64,000 bases of DNA, taken from the NCBI RefSeq assembly GCF_900496995.4, contig NC_044024.1, forward strand, positions 11,782,698 to 11,846,697, read 5' to 3'. This DNA is from Aquila chrysaetos chrysaetos (lineage: Eukaryota > Chordata > Aves > Accipitriformes > Accipitridae). Of the stretch, positions 1 to 13,000 are shown piece by piece. Position 1 is the stretch's first letter. Every line of letters begins with the position of its first letter. Made by a program: the position numbers and the translations under genes. The notes under the pieces were generated by a model that ran no database searches, was not told the origin of the DNA, and saw nothing but the letters and a program-made list of their open reading frames with translations.

Positions 1-540
1 TATGTCTCTGCAGCATACATATAGGCAAAATTTAATTACCTTCTATCTTTCACCAGTACAAATCAAAAAGAGCTGCAGGAAGTAAACCATGCAGAGCTAT
101 GACTGGAGACTCAGCTATTCTGGCTCTGCCTAAAAGCCTTTACCTTTTGTTTCCAGTTGTGTAGCAGCAGGTAGCTCACCCCTCAGCACCCGAACCATGC
201 CTTATTATACAGATGACTTTCTAGACAACAGGATGTCCCTAGTACAGGAATATAGGTGCAATTTGGTCTGATAAATTTAGGCCCAAGAACACGGTGTTCC
301 CTCTGCTGTTTCTCACTCTTTTGTTCTCTCCTCCTCTGCCTGTCCAGTAGTGGCCAGCAGCTTGGCTGATGGGCTCAGCTGTGTCCTGCCCTGGGTCCAT
401 TGGAGCCGGATGGACATGGGGCAGACCCTGGTTTCCTCCCACAGAGGCCACCCTGCAGCTTCCCACTGCCAACACCTTGCCAGCTACAACCAATACAATA
501 CCTTACTGACATGGGAAGTGATGAAATTTGAAGATTTGAA
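1..540. other. Intergenic sequence left of the CR1 element
   Basis: No gene, RNA gene or recognisable repeat could be supported here. The short open frames on both strands have no family resemblance. The CR1 5' end begins near 541, where composition turns GC-rich. Confidence 0.6.
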
Positions 541-758
541 CGCGGCGTAACGGTCAGCAGCATTCAGTCAGCGGCGACGGTAAGTGGGCGGCTAAGCGCT
601 AGATTGAGGCGGACAGGGAGGTTCCCGAGGCCCAGGAGCGCCGGGGAAGAGCGGAGGGACCCGGCCAGAGCCGGCGGCTCTCGCGAGAGAGGCTGACACA
701 GCGTGGGCGTTGCCAGGGGCAACCGCGGGAGATTTGAACGCCAGCGACTAGGAGCGCG

Positions 759-1919
759 GTGAACAGGGCGTGGCGCGGCGCGGCAGTTCATGCAGGTAGG
801 GCGCAGCCCCCCTCTTCCCAGCTCGATAAGGCTACTCAAGTGGTGAGTGTCGGCCCAGGTATGGTTGCCACTCGGGTGAAAGCCATTGTTAGGAAAAATG
901 CAGCTACGCAGACAGAGCTCCCAAGCAAACATGCAGCTGTCCAGGTCTCTGGCTGCAGGGAGTGCCTGAGTCTATCAGAGATGATGGAGGGCAGCGGGGA
1001 CACCTCTTGTGTGAGGTGTGACCAGGTGGATGATCTGCTCAGCCTGGTGGCAGAGCTGAAGGAGGAAGTGGAAAGGTTGAGGAGTATCAGGGAGTGTGAG
1101 AGGGAGATAGATGGTGGGCCCACACCCTGCCATCCCTGAGGCAGAGGCAGCAGATGGAGGCTCCGCAAGAAGTGGCAGGAGGGGACCTAAGAGATGGAGG
1201 GGAATGGATACAGGTCCCTGCTCGGGGAGGCAGGCGAATCCCCTCCCGGTCTCCCTCACCTTCCCAGTTGCCCCTACACAACAGGTATGGGGCTCTGGAA
1301 CTTGAGGACCAGGCCAGTGAAGATCAGGGTGTAGATGAAGTCCTATCTAGGGAGGTGCCTAGGCCCAGTCGGGCAGCCCCACGCATTCTCACATCCTCTG
1401 AAAAAAGAAAAGGAGGGCAATTGTTGTAGGTGACTCCCTCTTGAGGGGGACAGAGGGCCCAATGTGCAGACCTGACCCATCCCACAGGGAAGTCTGCTGC
1501 CTCCCTGGGGCCCGGGTGAAAGACATTACCAGGAAACTCCCTGGTCTGGTTCGGACCTCTGATTATTACCCATTGCTGGTTGTGCAGGTTGGCAGTGATG
1601 AGATTGCAGAGAGAAATCCAAAGGCAATCAAAAGGGACTTCAGGGCACTGGGGCGATTAGTGGAAGGATCGGGAGCACAGGTAGTGTTTCCTCAATCCCT
1701 TCAGTGGCAGGGAAATATACTGAAAGGAACAGGAAAACACACCCGATTAATACGTGGCTCAGAGGCTGGTGCCATTGGTGGGATTTTGGGTTTTTTGATC
1801 ATGGGGAGGATTACATGGCACTGGGCTTGCTGGCGACAGATGGTGTCCAGCTATCTCAAAGGGGTAAAAGGATTCTTGCTCATGAGTTGGTGGGGCTCAT
1901 AGAGAGGGCTTTAAACTAG
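759..1919 (+). pseudogene. CR1 ORF1 (coiled coil plus esterase-like domain), broken
   Basis: The first part (759-1139) carries the CR1 ORF1 region with CVRCDQVDDLLSLVAELKEE, a Cys-pair followed by a heptad-like coiled coil. After frame changes near 1140 and 1430, an SGNH-esterase-like domain follows. Its GDS nucleophile block lies near 1429-1445 (VVGDSLLRG in one frame), and the C-terminal block DGVQLSQRGKRILAHELV (about 1836-1890) lies in another frame. In CR1 elements ORF1 is an RNA-binding protein with an esterase domain of unclear role. At least three frame changes make this copy non-coding. Boundaries are approximate. Confidence 0.8.
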
Positions 1920-1989
1920 GTTTGAAGGGGGTAAGGGATAAAACTAGGTGCACCAGAGATGAGCCTGGGGGCAGCATGCCGATGTTGGG

Positions 1990-4770
1990 GTGGATTCGAT
2001 AGGCCAGCTCAAATGCATCTATGCCAACGCACGCAGCATGGGCAATAAACAGGAGGAGCTGGAAGCCATCATGCAGCAGGATAGATATGACGTAGTTGCC
2101 ATCACGGAAACATGGTGGGACGACTCGCATGACTGGAGTGCGGCAATGGATGGCTACAAGCTCTTCAGAAGGGATAGGCAAGGTAGAAGAGGTGGCGGGG
2201 TGGCTCTCTATGTTAGGGAATGTTTTGACTGTATAGAGCTACACGATTCTGATGACAAGGTGGAGTGCTTATGGGTAAGGATGAGAGGGAAGGCCAATAA
2301 GACAGATACTGTGCTGGGAGTCTGTTATAGACCGCCCGACCAGTTTGAAGAGACGGATGAATTGTTCTACAAGCGGCTGGCAGTAGTCTCAGAATCGTGT
2401 GCCCTTGTCCTTGTGGGGGACTTTAACTTTCCAGACATCTGCTGGAAATACAACACAGCAGAGAGTAAGCAGTCTAGGAGGTTCCTGGAGTGTGTGGAAG
2501 ATAACTTCCTGACACAGCTGGTAGGTGAGCCAACCAGGGGAGGAGCCTCGCTAGACCTACTGTTTACAAACAGGGAAGGACTGGGGGAGGTGTGTGATGG
2601 TCAGAGGCTGTCTTGGGCTTAGCGACCATGAAATGATAGAATTCTCAATTCTTGGTGAGGCAAGGAAGGTGGTCGGCAAAACCACCACTATGGACTTCCA
2701 GAGGGCAAACTTTGGCCTCTTCAAGGCACTGGTTGAGAGAGTCCCTTGGGAGATGGTCCTGAAGGGCAGAGGGGTCCAGGAAGGCTGGACATTCTTCAAG
2801 AAGGAAATCTTAATGGCTCAGGACCAGGCTATTCCCATGTGCCGCAAGTCAAACCGCCGAGGAAAACGACTGGCCTGGCTGAACGGGGAGCTTTTGCTAG
2901 GACTCAAGAAAAAAAGGAGAGTTTATCATCTCTGGAGGAAAGGGTGGGCAACTTGGGAGGTGTACAGGGATCTTGTTAGATCATACAGAGAGAAAATTAG
3001 AAAGGCAAAAGCTCAGCTAGAACTAAATCTGTCCACTATTGTAAGGGACAACAAAAATGTTTTTACAAATATGTTAACAGTAAAAAGAAAGCCAAGGAGA
3101 ATATCTTTCCTTTAATGGATACAGAAGGGAACGTAGCAACCAGTGATGAGGAAAAGGCCAAGGTACTTAATGCTGCCTTTGCCTCAGTCTTTAATAGGGA
3201 GTCCAGTTATCCTCAGGGTACTCCACCCCTTGAGCTGGAAGGTAAGGATGAAGAGCACAACATACCCCCCTTAATCCAGGAGGAAATAGTTAGTGACCTA
3301 CTACGCCATCTGGACACCCAGAAATCTATGGGACCAGACGGGATCCATCCAAGAGTACTGAGGGAACTGGCAGAGGTCCTTGCCAAGCCACTCCCCATCA
3401 TTTATCAGCAATCCTGGTCAACAGGGGAGGTCCCAGAGGACTGGAGGCTTGCCAATGTGACTCCCATTTATAAGAAGGGGGAGGGAGGATCCGGGGAACT
3501 ACAGGCCTGTCAGCCTGACCTCGGTACCGGGGAAGATTATGGAACGGTTGTCTTGAGAGCACTCACATGGCAAGTCCAGGATAAGAAGGGGATCAGGCCC
3601 AGTCAGCATGGGTTTACGAAAGGCAGGTCCTGCTTGACCAACCTGATCTTCTATGACCAGGTGACCCGCCTAGTGGATGAGGGAAAGGCTGTGGATGTTG
3701 TCTTCCTTGACTTCAGCAAGGCCTTTGACACTGTCTCTCATGGCATACTCCTTGAGAAGCTGGCGTCTTATGGCCTGGATAAGTGCACTCTTCACTGGGT
3801 GAAAAACTGGCTGGATGGATGAGCCCAGAGGGTTGTGGTGAATGGGGTGAAATCCAGTTGGTGGCAGGTCACAAGTGGCGTTCCCCAGGGCTTGGTGTTG
3901 GGCCCTGTTCTGTTTAATATCTTTATCAATGATTTGGATGAGGGGATCGAGTGCACCCTCAGCAAGTTTGCAGATGACACCGAGTTGGGGGGAAGGGTCG
4001 ATCTGCTTGAGGGTAGGGAGGCTCTACAAAGAGATCTGGACAGGCTGGATCGATGGGCTGAGGCCAATCGTATGAGGTTCAACAAGGCCAAGTGCCGGGT
4101 CCTGCACTTGGGTCACAGCAACCCCATGCAGTGCTACAGGCTTGGGGAAGAGTGGCTGGAAAGCTGCCCGGCAGAGAAAGACCTGGGGGTGCTGGTTGAC
4201 AGCTGGCTGAACATGAGCCAGCAGTGTGCCCAGGTGGCCAAGAAGGCCAATGGCATCCTAGCCTGTGTCAGAAATAGTGTGGCCAGCAGGAGCAGGGAGG
4301 TGGTTGTTCCCCTGTACTCAGCACTGGTGAGGCCGCACCTCGAGTACTGTGTTCAGTTTTGGGCCCGTCACTACAGGAAAGACATTGAGTTGCTGGAGCG
4401 TGTTCAGAGGAGGGCAACCAAGTTGGTGAGGGGCCTGGAGCACAAGTCTTATGAGGAGCGGCTGAGGGAGCTGGGGCTGTTTAGTCTAGAAAAGAGGAGG
4501 CTGAGGGGAGACCTTATCGCTCTCTACAACTACCTGAAAGGGGGTTGTAGTGAGGTGGGTGCTGGTCTCTTCTGTCAGGTGGCTGGAGATAGGACAAGAG
4601 GAAATGGCCTCAAGTTGAGGCAAGGGAGATTTAGGTTAGATATTAGGGAAAATTTCTTTACTGAGAGGGTTGTTAAGCATTGGAACAGGCTGCCCAGGGA
4701 AGTGGTTGAGTCACCATCCCTGGAGATATTCAAAAAGCGAGTGGACAGGGTACTTCAGGACATGGTTTAG
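1990..4770 (+). pseudogene. CR1 ORF2 (endonuclease and reverse transcriptase), broken
   Basis: The N-terminal part (1990-2620) is an apurinic-type endonuclease: YANARSMGNK, AITETWWDD, VGDFNFPDICW and, after a frame change near 2600, LSDHEMIEF. The RT follows: MGPDGIHPRVL (about 3330), GFTKGRSCLTNL (about 3610), FLDFSKAFDTVSH (about 3700), [20 protein letters not shown] (about 3870) and the FADD catalytic box (about 3967). The CR1 C-terminal region continues to 4770 with [14 protein letters not shown]. Frame changes occur near 2600, 3110 and 3500, and there is an in-frame stop near 3820. Family assignment is secure; this copy cannot encode a working enzyme. Confidence 0.9.
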
Positions 4771-4932
4771 TGGGCATGGTTAATGGTTGGACTCGATGAT
4801 CTTGAAGGTCTTTTCCAACCTAAATGATTCTATGATTCTATGAAATAAAACAGTGTAAAGTTGCATTTATTGGTAATCTCATGTCTCATTGACTCATCAA
4901 GCAATTGATTGAACAAGAAACAGTTGTGTCCA

Positions 4933-5503
4933 TGTCCTGGTTTCAGCTGGGATAGAGTTAATTTTCTTCCTAGTAGCTGGTACAGTGCTGTGTTTTGGAT
5001 TTAGTATGAGAATAATGTTGATAACACACTGATGTTTTAGTTGTTGCTAAGTAGTGCTTATCCCAAGTCAAGGACTTTTTAGTTTCCCATGCTCTGCCAG
5101 CAAGCAGGTGCACAAGAAGTTGGGAGGGAACACAGCCAGGACAGCTGACCCGAACTAGCCAAAGGGATATTCCATACCATAGGATGTCATGCTCAGTATA
5201 TAAACTGGGGGGAGTTGGCCGTGAGGGGCCAATCACTGCTCAGGGACTGGCTGGGCATCGGTCAGTGAGTGGTGAGCAGTTGCATTGTGCATCACTTGTC
5301 TTGGGTTTTATTTCACTCTTTTTTTGTTATCTTCCTTTACATTACTATTATTATTGTTGTTGTTATTATTATTATTTTATTTTATTTCAATTATTAAATT
5401 TCTTATCTCAACCCACGAGTATTACTTTTTTTCAATTCTCCTCCCCATCCCATGGAGGGGGGGAGAGGAGGAATGAGCGAGTGGCTGGGGTTAAACCACG
5501 ACA
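4933..5503 (+). repeat. Solo LTR, avian ERV (ERVL-like), with 5-bp target duplication
   Basis: The 571-bp unit begins TGTCCTGGTTTCAGCTGGGA and ends TTAAACCACGACA. It is flanked by a perfect 5-bp direct repeat GTCCA (4928-4932 and 5504-5508). A TATA-like box (CAGTATATAAAC, about 5194) sits in the middle. The same LTR family bounds copies B and C further right, so this is the remnant of an ERV reduced by LTR-LTR recombination. It is whole as a solo LTR. The family name is inferred from the 5-bp duplication and resemblance to common bird ERVL LTRs. Confidence 0.9.
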
Positions 5504-5508
5504 GTCCA

Positions 5509-6263
5509 TTAACCCATGCTTTGCAGAACAAGTAAAAGGTGAACTTCTTTAACTCAGAGGGCAGTGTTTCCTTTTCACTTGATGCCACAGAATTTCTTTT
5601 CTCAGGACTGCTCCCAGAAAACCACCAGGATAAAAATGGATAAGTGCATAAATTAGTGTTGCAGTTTTATGGCAGGCTATGCAGTTGTGATCTGTTGCAG
5701 GATAATCCAGTCCTCCTTAAGCACAGATTCAGTATTATGGTGAAGGTTGAGTAAAACATCACTGATGCTGTTAACAGGCCTCCTCATATAGAGCAAACAG
5801 AAGAAGCAATTATAGTCCTTTTTAGTGTAAGGCACATAAGAGCTGAAACAAATGAGTCACTACCCAAAACTCTGGCCATATGTAAGTTTAATCAGAAGCT
5901 GAGCTAGATGGTGAAGGGCTTTTGCTGGGAGATGTCTATAAATTCATCTAAACTGTGTATTGTTTGGTAAAAGTGTGCACATGTTTATGGGCAGAAGCAG
6001 CCAGATGCAAGCAAAGAACCCATAAAGCCAGCAAGAAAAGTACTTGGGGGTTTGAAAGAAAGCCAACTCGTGGAATTTGGAAGACAGAGTGATGTCAGAA
6101 GGAAAATCTGTTATTAAAACCATAGGAACAAGAATGAAAGGTCCCTGCATTGAATCCATTGAAGCAAGGAGGTGAAAACAATGAGGTTCTGTCAACGCTA
6201 TTGCCTTACTTCTGATTTATATCACAAATTCCCAGTTCTGGAGTAGTGTCAAAAAAAAAAAAG
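5509..6263. other. Intergenic sequence
   Basis: Nothing recognisable beyond an A-run at about 6251-6262 immediately before the next LTR candidate. Confidence 0.55.
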
Positions 6264-6616
6264 TGTGTCCTTAGCTAACTTAGCTTGATTTTAATATTAA
6301 AAATGACACCCACTTGTGCATAATGAGTATGTAAATGTAAGACCACCTTAATATAATGAGTTAGGTAATTACCTAGACATGCATAGAAGTACTTTTGTTA
6401 TATAAATTGTTTGTAACCAATCATGCATTTTGTTACTGATTTTTCCTTGATCCTGATGTGTATATAAGACCCTGTTTGCATTTCAAGTATGTGCTAGCTT
6501 TGTGGAGTTACCACCTAGCACCCATCTCTGCGCAGACATGAAATAAACAAATATCTCGACTCTGTGTGTTATCGGCTCTTCACGCACTGGGTGAAGAACC
6601 CCATTTTGGGACAACA
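6264..6616 (+). repeat. Probable solo or partial LTR, class I-like
   Basis: The stretch holds a TATA box (GTGTATATAAGACC, about 6459), a polyadenylation signal (GAAATAAAC, about 6540) and a U5-like end, CACTGGGTGAAGAACCCC, finishing TTTTGGGACAACA at 6616. The block from GTGCTAGCTTTGTGGA to the end resembles the minus-strand LTR at 36090-36730, which supports LTR identity. The left boundary is uncertain (a TGT at 6247 or 6264), and no matching target duplication was found. Confidence 0.6.
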
Positions 6617-9069
6617 AGAGCATTGGCTGAAAAAATGCTTGTATCTGTGAGCAAAGAAAATGCTTTCTCTTGTTTGACCTTTATTCAGTTCCGGGAATTT
6701 GAATGTTACCTTGTAAATAAACAGGATCACATCAGAAAATATATGGCTATATTATATATCTTCTGGGGGGGAAGGTTAGAACCTAAAACTTCATAAATAT
6801 TAGGTTTGTGTAATCCTGCCCAGAAGAGCAGTATCAAGCATAGAGCCAGATCCCATTAGTCATTTGAGTATTGCATACCCAGGCACTACAATTGCTCAGA
6901 GCTCCACAGGCAAAGTGGGCACCAGGATCAAGAGGAGCTGGGGGAGCTACTGGCAGCTGACCAGGCAGCAGGCACCATTCTAGACCTCAAACCACATTTT
7001 AACAATTCAGTCCAAGGACAGAATCTAACATTACCCACATAACTGTCTGAGAAAGCAACAAGGAGATAATAATTCACCAGGACCACAATCTAACACCAGA
7101 GATTAATACAAGATGCAAAGTTCAGTTCTCTATGTTTGCAAAGTCTCAGGACAGACATATATACTAAATCTATCCATTAAAAAAAAGTTTGAGAGTACTG
7201 AAGAAACTAGATTTTTTTGTATAACTACTGAAAATCACTGAAAGCAAACAGCTAAATTCTCTTCATGCTTACCCTGGTACAAGTCCTAAGCAATGGTTAC
7301 ACAGGAGTAAAAAATGTAAGGCTGTGAGAGGGGCATTAAGTCCAGAAGGCACAACATTGACATAACTTTCATTACAGGATTTCCTTAGCTTTTATACATT
7401 AAGTGGTTGAATAAAAGACATGGTAAATAAAAAAATAAACTCTCAATTCCTTTCTGTCAGCATTCACAGTAAAGCAGGATTTTGTTTTTCAGGACATTTG
7501 TTTAGTTGTTTTTTTTAGGGCAAAGTTCTTTCTAGGTTATGAAATGTCTTATAAAATAGTCTGTTTGCCGGAGTGTTCTAATGTTGTCCATTTTATGTTT
7601 CCATTTCTGATCAGGCCAAAGAAGTCTCTCTCTGAGGGCAATTTGCTGGAAGGGTCATTGTTTGGAAATAGTTTTAGTAACATACTGTTCATGAAAATTG
7701 TGTAGAAGCGTTGAACTACAATTGCCTTGCCATGATATTGTAACACACTATTTGAAAAATACTGTATTTTCAAAGTATTTACAGTATTTTTACATTTTAA
7801 AAGCTAAATTGTTACACTTAAAAAGCTAAAATATAAGTAATTTATGGATCACTTAAGTCTCCGTAAATATTTACCTGCTTCATTCAGTACAGTATTAAAT
7901 ACTGCAGCACATCAATAGGAAAGGATGCATGAAACAGAAACCTCAAAATAATCTGTTTCTTATGGGATGTGCTTATTCTGGCTTATGCAAACCACTGCAA
8001 ATAGAAAGGGAGAAAGGAAAAATTCATCTGAGAAGACAAAGAAATCAAAACAGATTAGTATGTCAAAAATGCTAGTAAGATTAATTAAGGTGTGTGGGTT
8101 TATTTTTTTAGACATTTAAAAGAGCAGACAAGGGCATGTTGGGCTTTTCAAAAGCATCAAGGCATGTAAGCCCAAATGATATTTGGATATGGATACCACA
8201 TAAGTCCTGGGTATTATTGAAAGAATAGAATGGAGCACTGAAGTAAATATGGGCTTCATTTTTAGTACTCACATCCAGTACTCACCACCCTATACACTTA
8301 CCCAACATTATACCAAAACAATTAGGTGATTCTATGGTTCTGTACAAGGCATAGTCAAAGAAGAAAAGTACCTTGCAGGTATTCTGAGCATGGATAAAAT
8401 ATGCACCTGGATCACCTAAAGACTTTATGTGCAAGAAACTACATAACTAATTTTGTGAGCAGAAATAATACATATAAAAATGTGGATGAAGTCCTGGATC
8501 AACAAGAGCTCCCACTGATCAGGACTATGGTCTTTCTTAGTCAAAGGAATTTTTTCCTATCTCACATGATCAACATTTATTGCTTAAAAACCAATTAATT
8601 CCTTATGTCTGACTCCTCGAATGATGGCCGAGTTTTTAGATGGGCTGTGTTCACAGTCCTTTCAAGTTAGACAGTCTGCAAAGTCTAGACTTCCTGCACC
8701 TTTGAAATCTAGGACTAAAGGCAAAGACACTAACAAAGCTAAACAAAGAAGCTGTCTTTTTCTCCTCTTCACTCTGATGAGTTGGATACATCCTTTTAAA
8801 TGTAGCAAACCAGTCATTCCACCTCCTGGTAGTCTCCCCCCCCCAGCTTCTTCCACCACATAACCCAAATAGTAGTTAGCAAAAGGTATCAGGTGTTCCC
8901 CAGATATTTTGTAAACAACGTTGTCCAATGTTTATTAAATAATTTATTAAAATTCCCACCTACTTGCCTGCAGAAATAAGAAGCAGAACAACCATGGTAA
9001 ATGTCTTCAAATATCCAAAGGACGTAAACACCAAATATGCAGTAATTAGGTTGAATTATGTACTGACAT
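6617..9069. other. AT-rich intergenic sequence
   Basis: No gene or confident repeat was recognised. Open frames are short and without family resemblance. A C-run lies near 8838. Confidence 0.5.
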
Positions 9070-9262
9070 TGTGACATATTAGGTTTTGGAATAGTTCCCC
9101 TGGGGAAGTGGTTAGACTCCTTGGAGAATTTCAAAACTGGAGTGAATTAATCCTACTAAACCCTACTTGCTTTAAAGTAGGAAACAATCTGACAAAGGCA
9201 GGAAGTTAGATAGCTTGAGGTAATAGGCCTTTCTCATACCTAAATTGTACAATTTTGTGAAA
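9070..9262 (+). mobile_element. Old CR1-like LINE 3' fragment
   Basis: The segment resembles a diverged CR1/L3-type 3' end: a block like CCCCTGGGGAAGTGGTTAGA (compare the CR1 3' UTR at about 4691-4710), then a G-to-A drifted GAGGTAATAGGCCTTTCTCA and CTAAATTGTACAATTTTG near the end. Divergence is high, so the insertion is old. Boundaries are approximate. Confidence 0.5.
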
Positions 9263-10004
9263 ATACATTTTTAGACATGTTATTTCTATGTCAAAGTGAT
9301 GTACTGAAGTGGGTGGAAAAAACCTGTAGGTGATATGACAACAGTATTTCAATCAGCAAACAAGTGGGTCACTAAAAATTTCAGTTACAGAATATGTGGG
9401 TTTTAAAGAGGAAGCCTGCCTTTTTTTTAAAAAAAAAATATCCTTTCTACACATTCACTTTAAAATATGGGCTACATCTGCATTAGAGTGACAAGGAATT
9501 TGAGAAATCTGATGCACATGTGACTTGGCAGGTGCTTTATATTGAAAGGCACACGAGGTTTTGTCAAATTGTGTAGAGCTGCTCTAATCATAACCTCTGA
9601 GCATCAGTCATTGTTTACCTTAATTCTACCATAAACACGTCTGGGTAACTCCTTAAAATAATGGTAAAGGTAATTAGTAATTAACTGAGTTGGAAGTCTG
9701 ATAAATTACCTATAACATTCATATTGGTACCAAATGAATTCATCATGTTTAGCATTGTTACAAAAACACCAAAGGGATTAATAATAATTTTTGCCAGCAT
9801 TTGAATATGTTGCTAACACAAAACCAAGTATAATGAATACTTTTTTTTTAAAAAAAAAGCTATTATAGAGGTATTTGAATAGCCCAGCAAAACTTTATGT
9901 CTGCATTTTGTTATTGATAAAGCACATAACTTTTTTCATTACCATCCTTGGGGGAAAGGACAGGCAAGTTAAGTTTCTGCATCTTGTCCAGTAAGTTTTC
10001 AGGA
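9263..10004. other. AT-rich intergenic sequence
   Basis: Two T-run/A-run pairs (about 9423-9440 and 9841-9858) are the only notable features. No gene was seen. Confidence 0.5.
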
Positions 10005-13000
10005 TAACTGGGAGGGAGGGGGGGAGAGTGAGCAAGTGGCTCCATGGTGCTTAGTGGGGTTAAACCATGACAGTCCTTTTTGGTGCCTGAACAGGGACTC
10101 GAAGGGTTTGAGATAATAACAGATTGATCAGAGCATATTAGAAGGGACATATTTCTGTTAACAGTTGCAGGTCACGATATTGATTCATCTGTTCTCGATA
10201 TTAGTTTATCTGATCTGTGCTATGCTCTTTTTTTTGCTGTACATGTTAAAGATTGGTGTTGGCTTTTGCAGTTTGCTGTGCTCTGTAGTGATTAGTGATG
10301 TTTTGCCTGGGAGATTTGTTACTAAAACACTGACCTTGAGCTTAATCTGGTATTTGGGCTCTCTACTGAAGCCATTACTGTACTTCGGGTACCATCTCAT
10401 GGGGACAATTAACAATTATACTTCTTCCTCTGAGAGGTTTTTTGTGGAGGAAGTACAGAATGGAACCTTCGCTACCTTCTTCCATGATGTTTTCTCCCTC
10501 GTTACAATAACTTCTGAGTATCTTGAACATCCTTGGGTAGTTAAAATACTTCTATTGGTATGTCTTAGGAATATTGCTTTGGTTTTGTCTAAGGTTAACA
10601 AGCAATTTAGGAACATGACCCAGGCTCCACAAGAATATGGTCATGGGTGGCACAGCATGTGGGAGAACATAGGCAGGTATCTAGAGCACTTCTCACCTCC
10701 AGTGGTCTGGAACGTCACTCCGGAACAACTACAGGATCCTGATGAAGTGATAGAATGTTTGAAAAAAAAAAAAAACCTGCCGTGGCTATTCCAGAGAAGC
10801 ACAACTTACCACACTGTGCTGGGCCCTGGCCAGCATCTACCAAACACTGCTCGATATTATGCAGCACCCTCAGGGAGAAGAGAGGGAAAACAAACCAACA
10901 GACACTATGGCTAAACCAGACACTATATCAGTTGCCCCTATAACTAAAAAGAAACAATGGAAGTGGAAGTCAGCTCATTTAGTAAGGGATGAAGAAGCTT
11001 CTCCTAAGAGGGAGCAGGAGAAAGAATCAGAAGAGGCAGCCTGTTCTGCAGCAGAGCAGTCACAAGAACAGGAAGAGGAAGAGACTGAAATCATAAATGA
11101 GACAGAAACCACCCCATCCCTAGCCTTAAGTGAGCTGTGAGATATGCAAAAAGATTTTAGCCATTAACCAGGTGAGCTAATTCTCAGCTGGTTACTCCAA
11201 TGCTGGGATATTGGGGCCAGTAGTCAGGAATTAGAGGGTAAGGAAGCCTGGCAGCTGGGATCCCTTGCTAAGGATAAGGCCATTGACAAAGGGATTGGAA
11301 AAAAGGCAGGAGTCCTCAGTCTTTGGCGGCGACTCCTGTCGAGTGTGAAGGACAGGTATCCCTTCAAGGAAGAACTTGCAAATTCCCAAAGCAAATGGAC
11401 CGCCATTGAGGGAGGTATCCAGTATCTGAGGGAATTAGCCATGTTGGAGGTGATCTATAACAACCTGGATGATGACCAGGCATCCCAAAGACCCGTATCA
11501 AATCCGGTGCACGCAGTCCATGTGGCGAAAGTTTGTACGAAATGCACTGATGTCATACGCCAACACCCTGGCGATAATGAGCTGGACAGACACGGAGGCA
11601 CCAACTATAGATGGACTGGCCAGAGAACTCCAAGAATACGAAGATAATCTCGCTTCCTCCATGTGGGCTTGTATCTCAGCTGCGGGCAGACTGACCCCAA
11701 AAATGTCTGAGCAAGCCAAGAAGGGTAGGTCTTGCTCACACACTCCAACCAAGGTCTTAGCTATTAAGTCAGCCTTTTTCTGTTCAAGGGAGAGGGTACT
11801 GGTGGCGCACACCATGTGCAACCCTGTGGTTCTTCCTGTGTGACCAGGGGAGGACATGAGGAAGCGGGATGGTGAACCTACCTGGAGACTAGAAGCTCGG
11901 GTACAGGAACTGCAAGGGAAAACAGCCACCAAAAAGCATCCATCCAGGAAAATTACTGCTCCAGTGTCTGTTGGGCAGAGTAGAAGGGCTGATTGTATTT
12001 TTGACCATGATGAAAGGACTTCTGTTTTACAGTTACAAAAATCAAGTAACGAAGACTCCATCCAGGAATAGAGGGGCCCTGCCTTTGGGGTGGAGGAAAG
12101 GGACAACCGGTTTACTGGACTGTATGGATTCAATGGCCTGGCACATCAGCCCCATGGGAGTATAAAGCTCTAGTGGACAGCAGTGCACAGTGTACTCTAA
12201 TACAATCAGATTACAAAGGGGCAGAACCCATCTGTATTTCTGGAGTGATGGGAGGATCCCAAGAACTGTCTGTGTATCCTTGGCATAGACTACCCAAAAG
12301 GGTACCGGTGGGCTTTTGGTGTAGCTGCCTTGAGTACGGAGAAGATTAAACAGCTGTCTAGCTTGCCTGGTCTCTCAGAGGATCTGCAAGTGGTGGGGTT
12401 GCTGCAGCTTAAAGAACAGCAGGTGCCAATTGCTACCATGTGTGCTGGTTTTGGCTGGGATAGAGTTAATTTTCTTCATAGTAGCTAGTATGGGGCTATG
12501 TTTTGGATTTGTGCTGAAAACAGTGTTGATAGTACAGGGATGTTTCATTGTTGCTGAGCAGTGCTTACACAGAGCCAAGGCCTTTTCTGCTTCTCACCCC
12601 ACCCCACCAGTGAGTAGGCTGGGGGTGCACAAAAAGTTGGGAGAGGACACAGCTGACCCCAGCTGACCAAAGGAATAGTCCACACATTTTTCTCCATCCA
12701 TCTGGCAGCAGAGTGCAGGCCACAGTTTGCTTTCACATAGAGGGGTATCCAGTACACCTGGAATTAACTGCCCCAGGGGTGGAAACACAGTCCTATCATT
12801 TGTCATGGATTGATCCAGACTGCACTGGAACAAGGTGAAGCTCCCAAACACCTGCAGTATATTGATGACATCATTGTGTGGGGCAACACAGCAGAGGAGG
12901 TGTTTGAGAAGGGGAGAAGAATAATCCAGATTCTTTTGAAAGCTGGTTTTGCTATAAAGCAAAGTAAGGTCAAGGAACCTACACAGGAGTTCCAGTTTTT

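Larger units (their letters stand above)
541..4842 (+). mobile_element. CR1 LINE, near full length, decayed
   Basis: This is a chicken-repeat-1 non-LTR retrotransposon. A GC-rich 5' UTR (about 541-758) leads into ORF1, then ORF2, then the conserved avian CR1 3' tail: GTTGGACTCGATGATCTTGA near 4791 and repeated ATTCTATG units ending at about 4842. CR1 moves by target-primed reverse transcription using its own endonuclease and RT. Both ORFs are interrupted by several frame changes and at least one in-frame stop (TGA near 3820, a plausible CpG decay product of CGA), so the copy is dead. Full-length CR1 copies are uncommon because most are severely 5'-truncated; this one looks close to complete. 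No target duplication was found, as is usual for CR1. Confidence 0.93.

Noticed and set aside
5285-5476. Leucine-rich open frame resembling membrane protein
   Set aside because: It is translated from A/T triplet runs inside the solo LTR.
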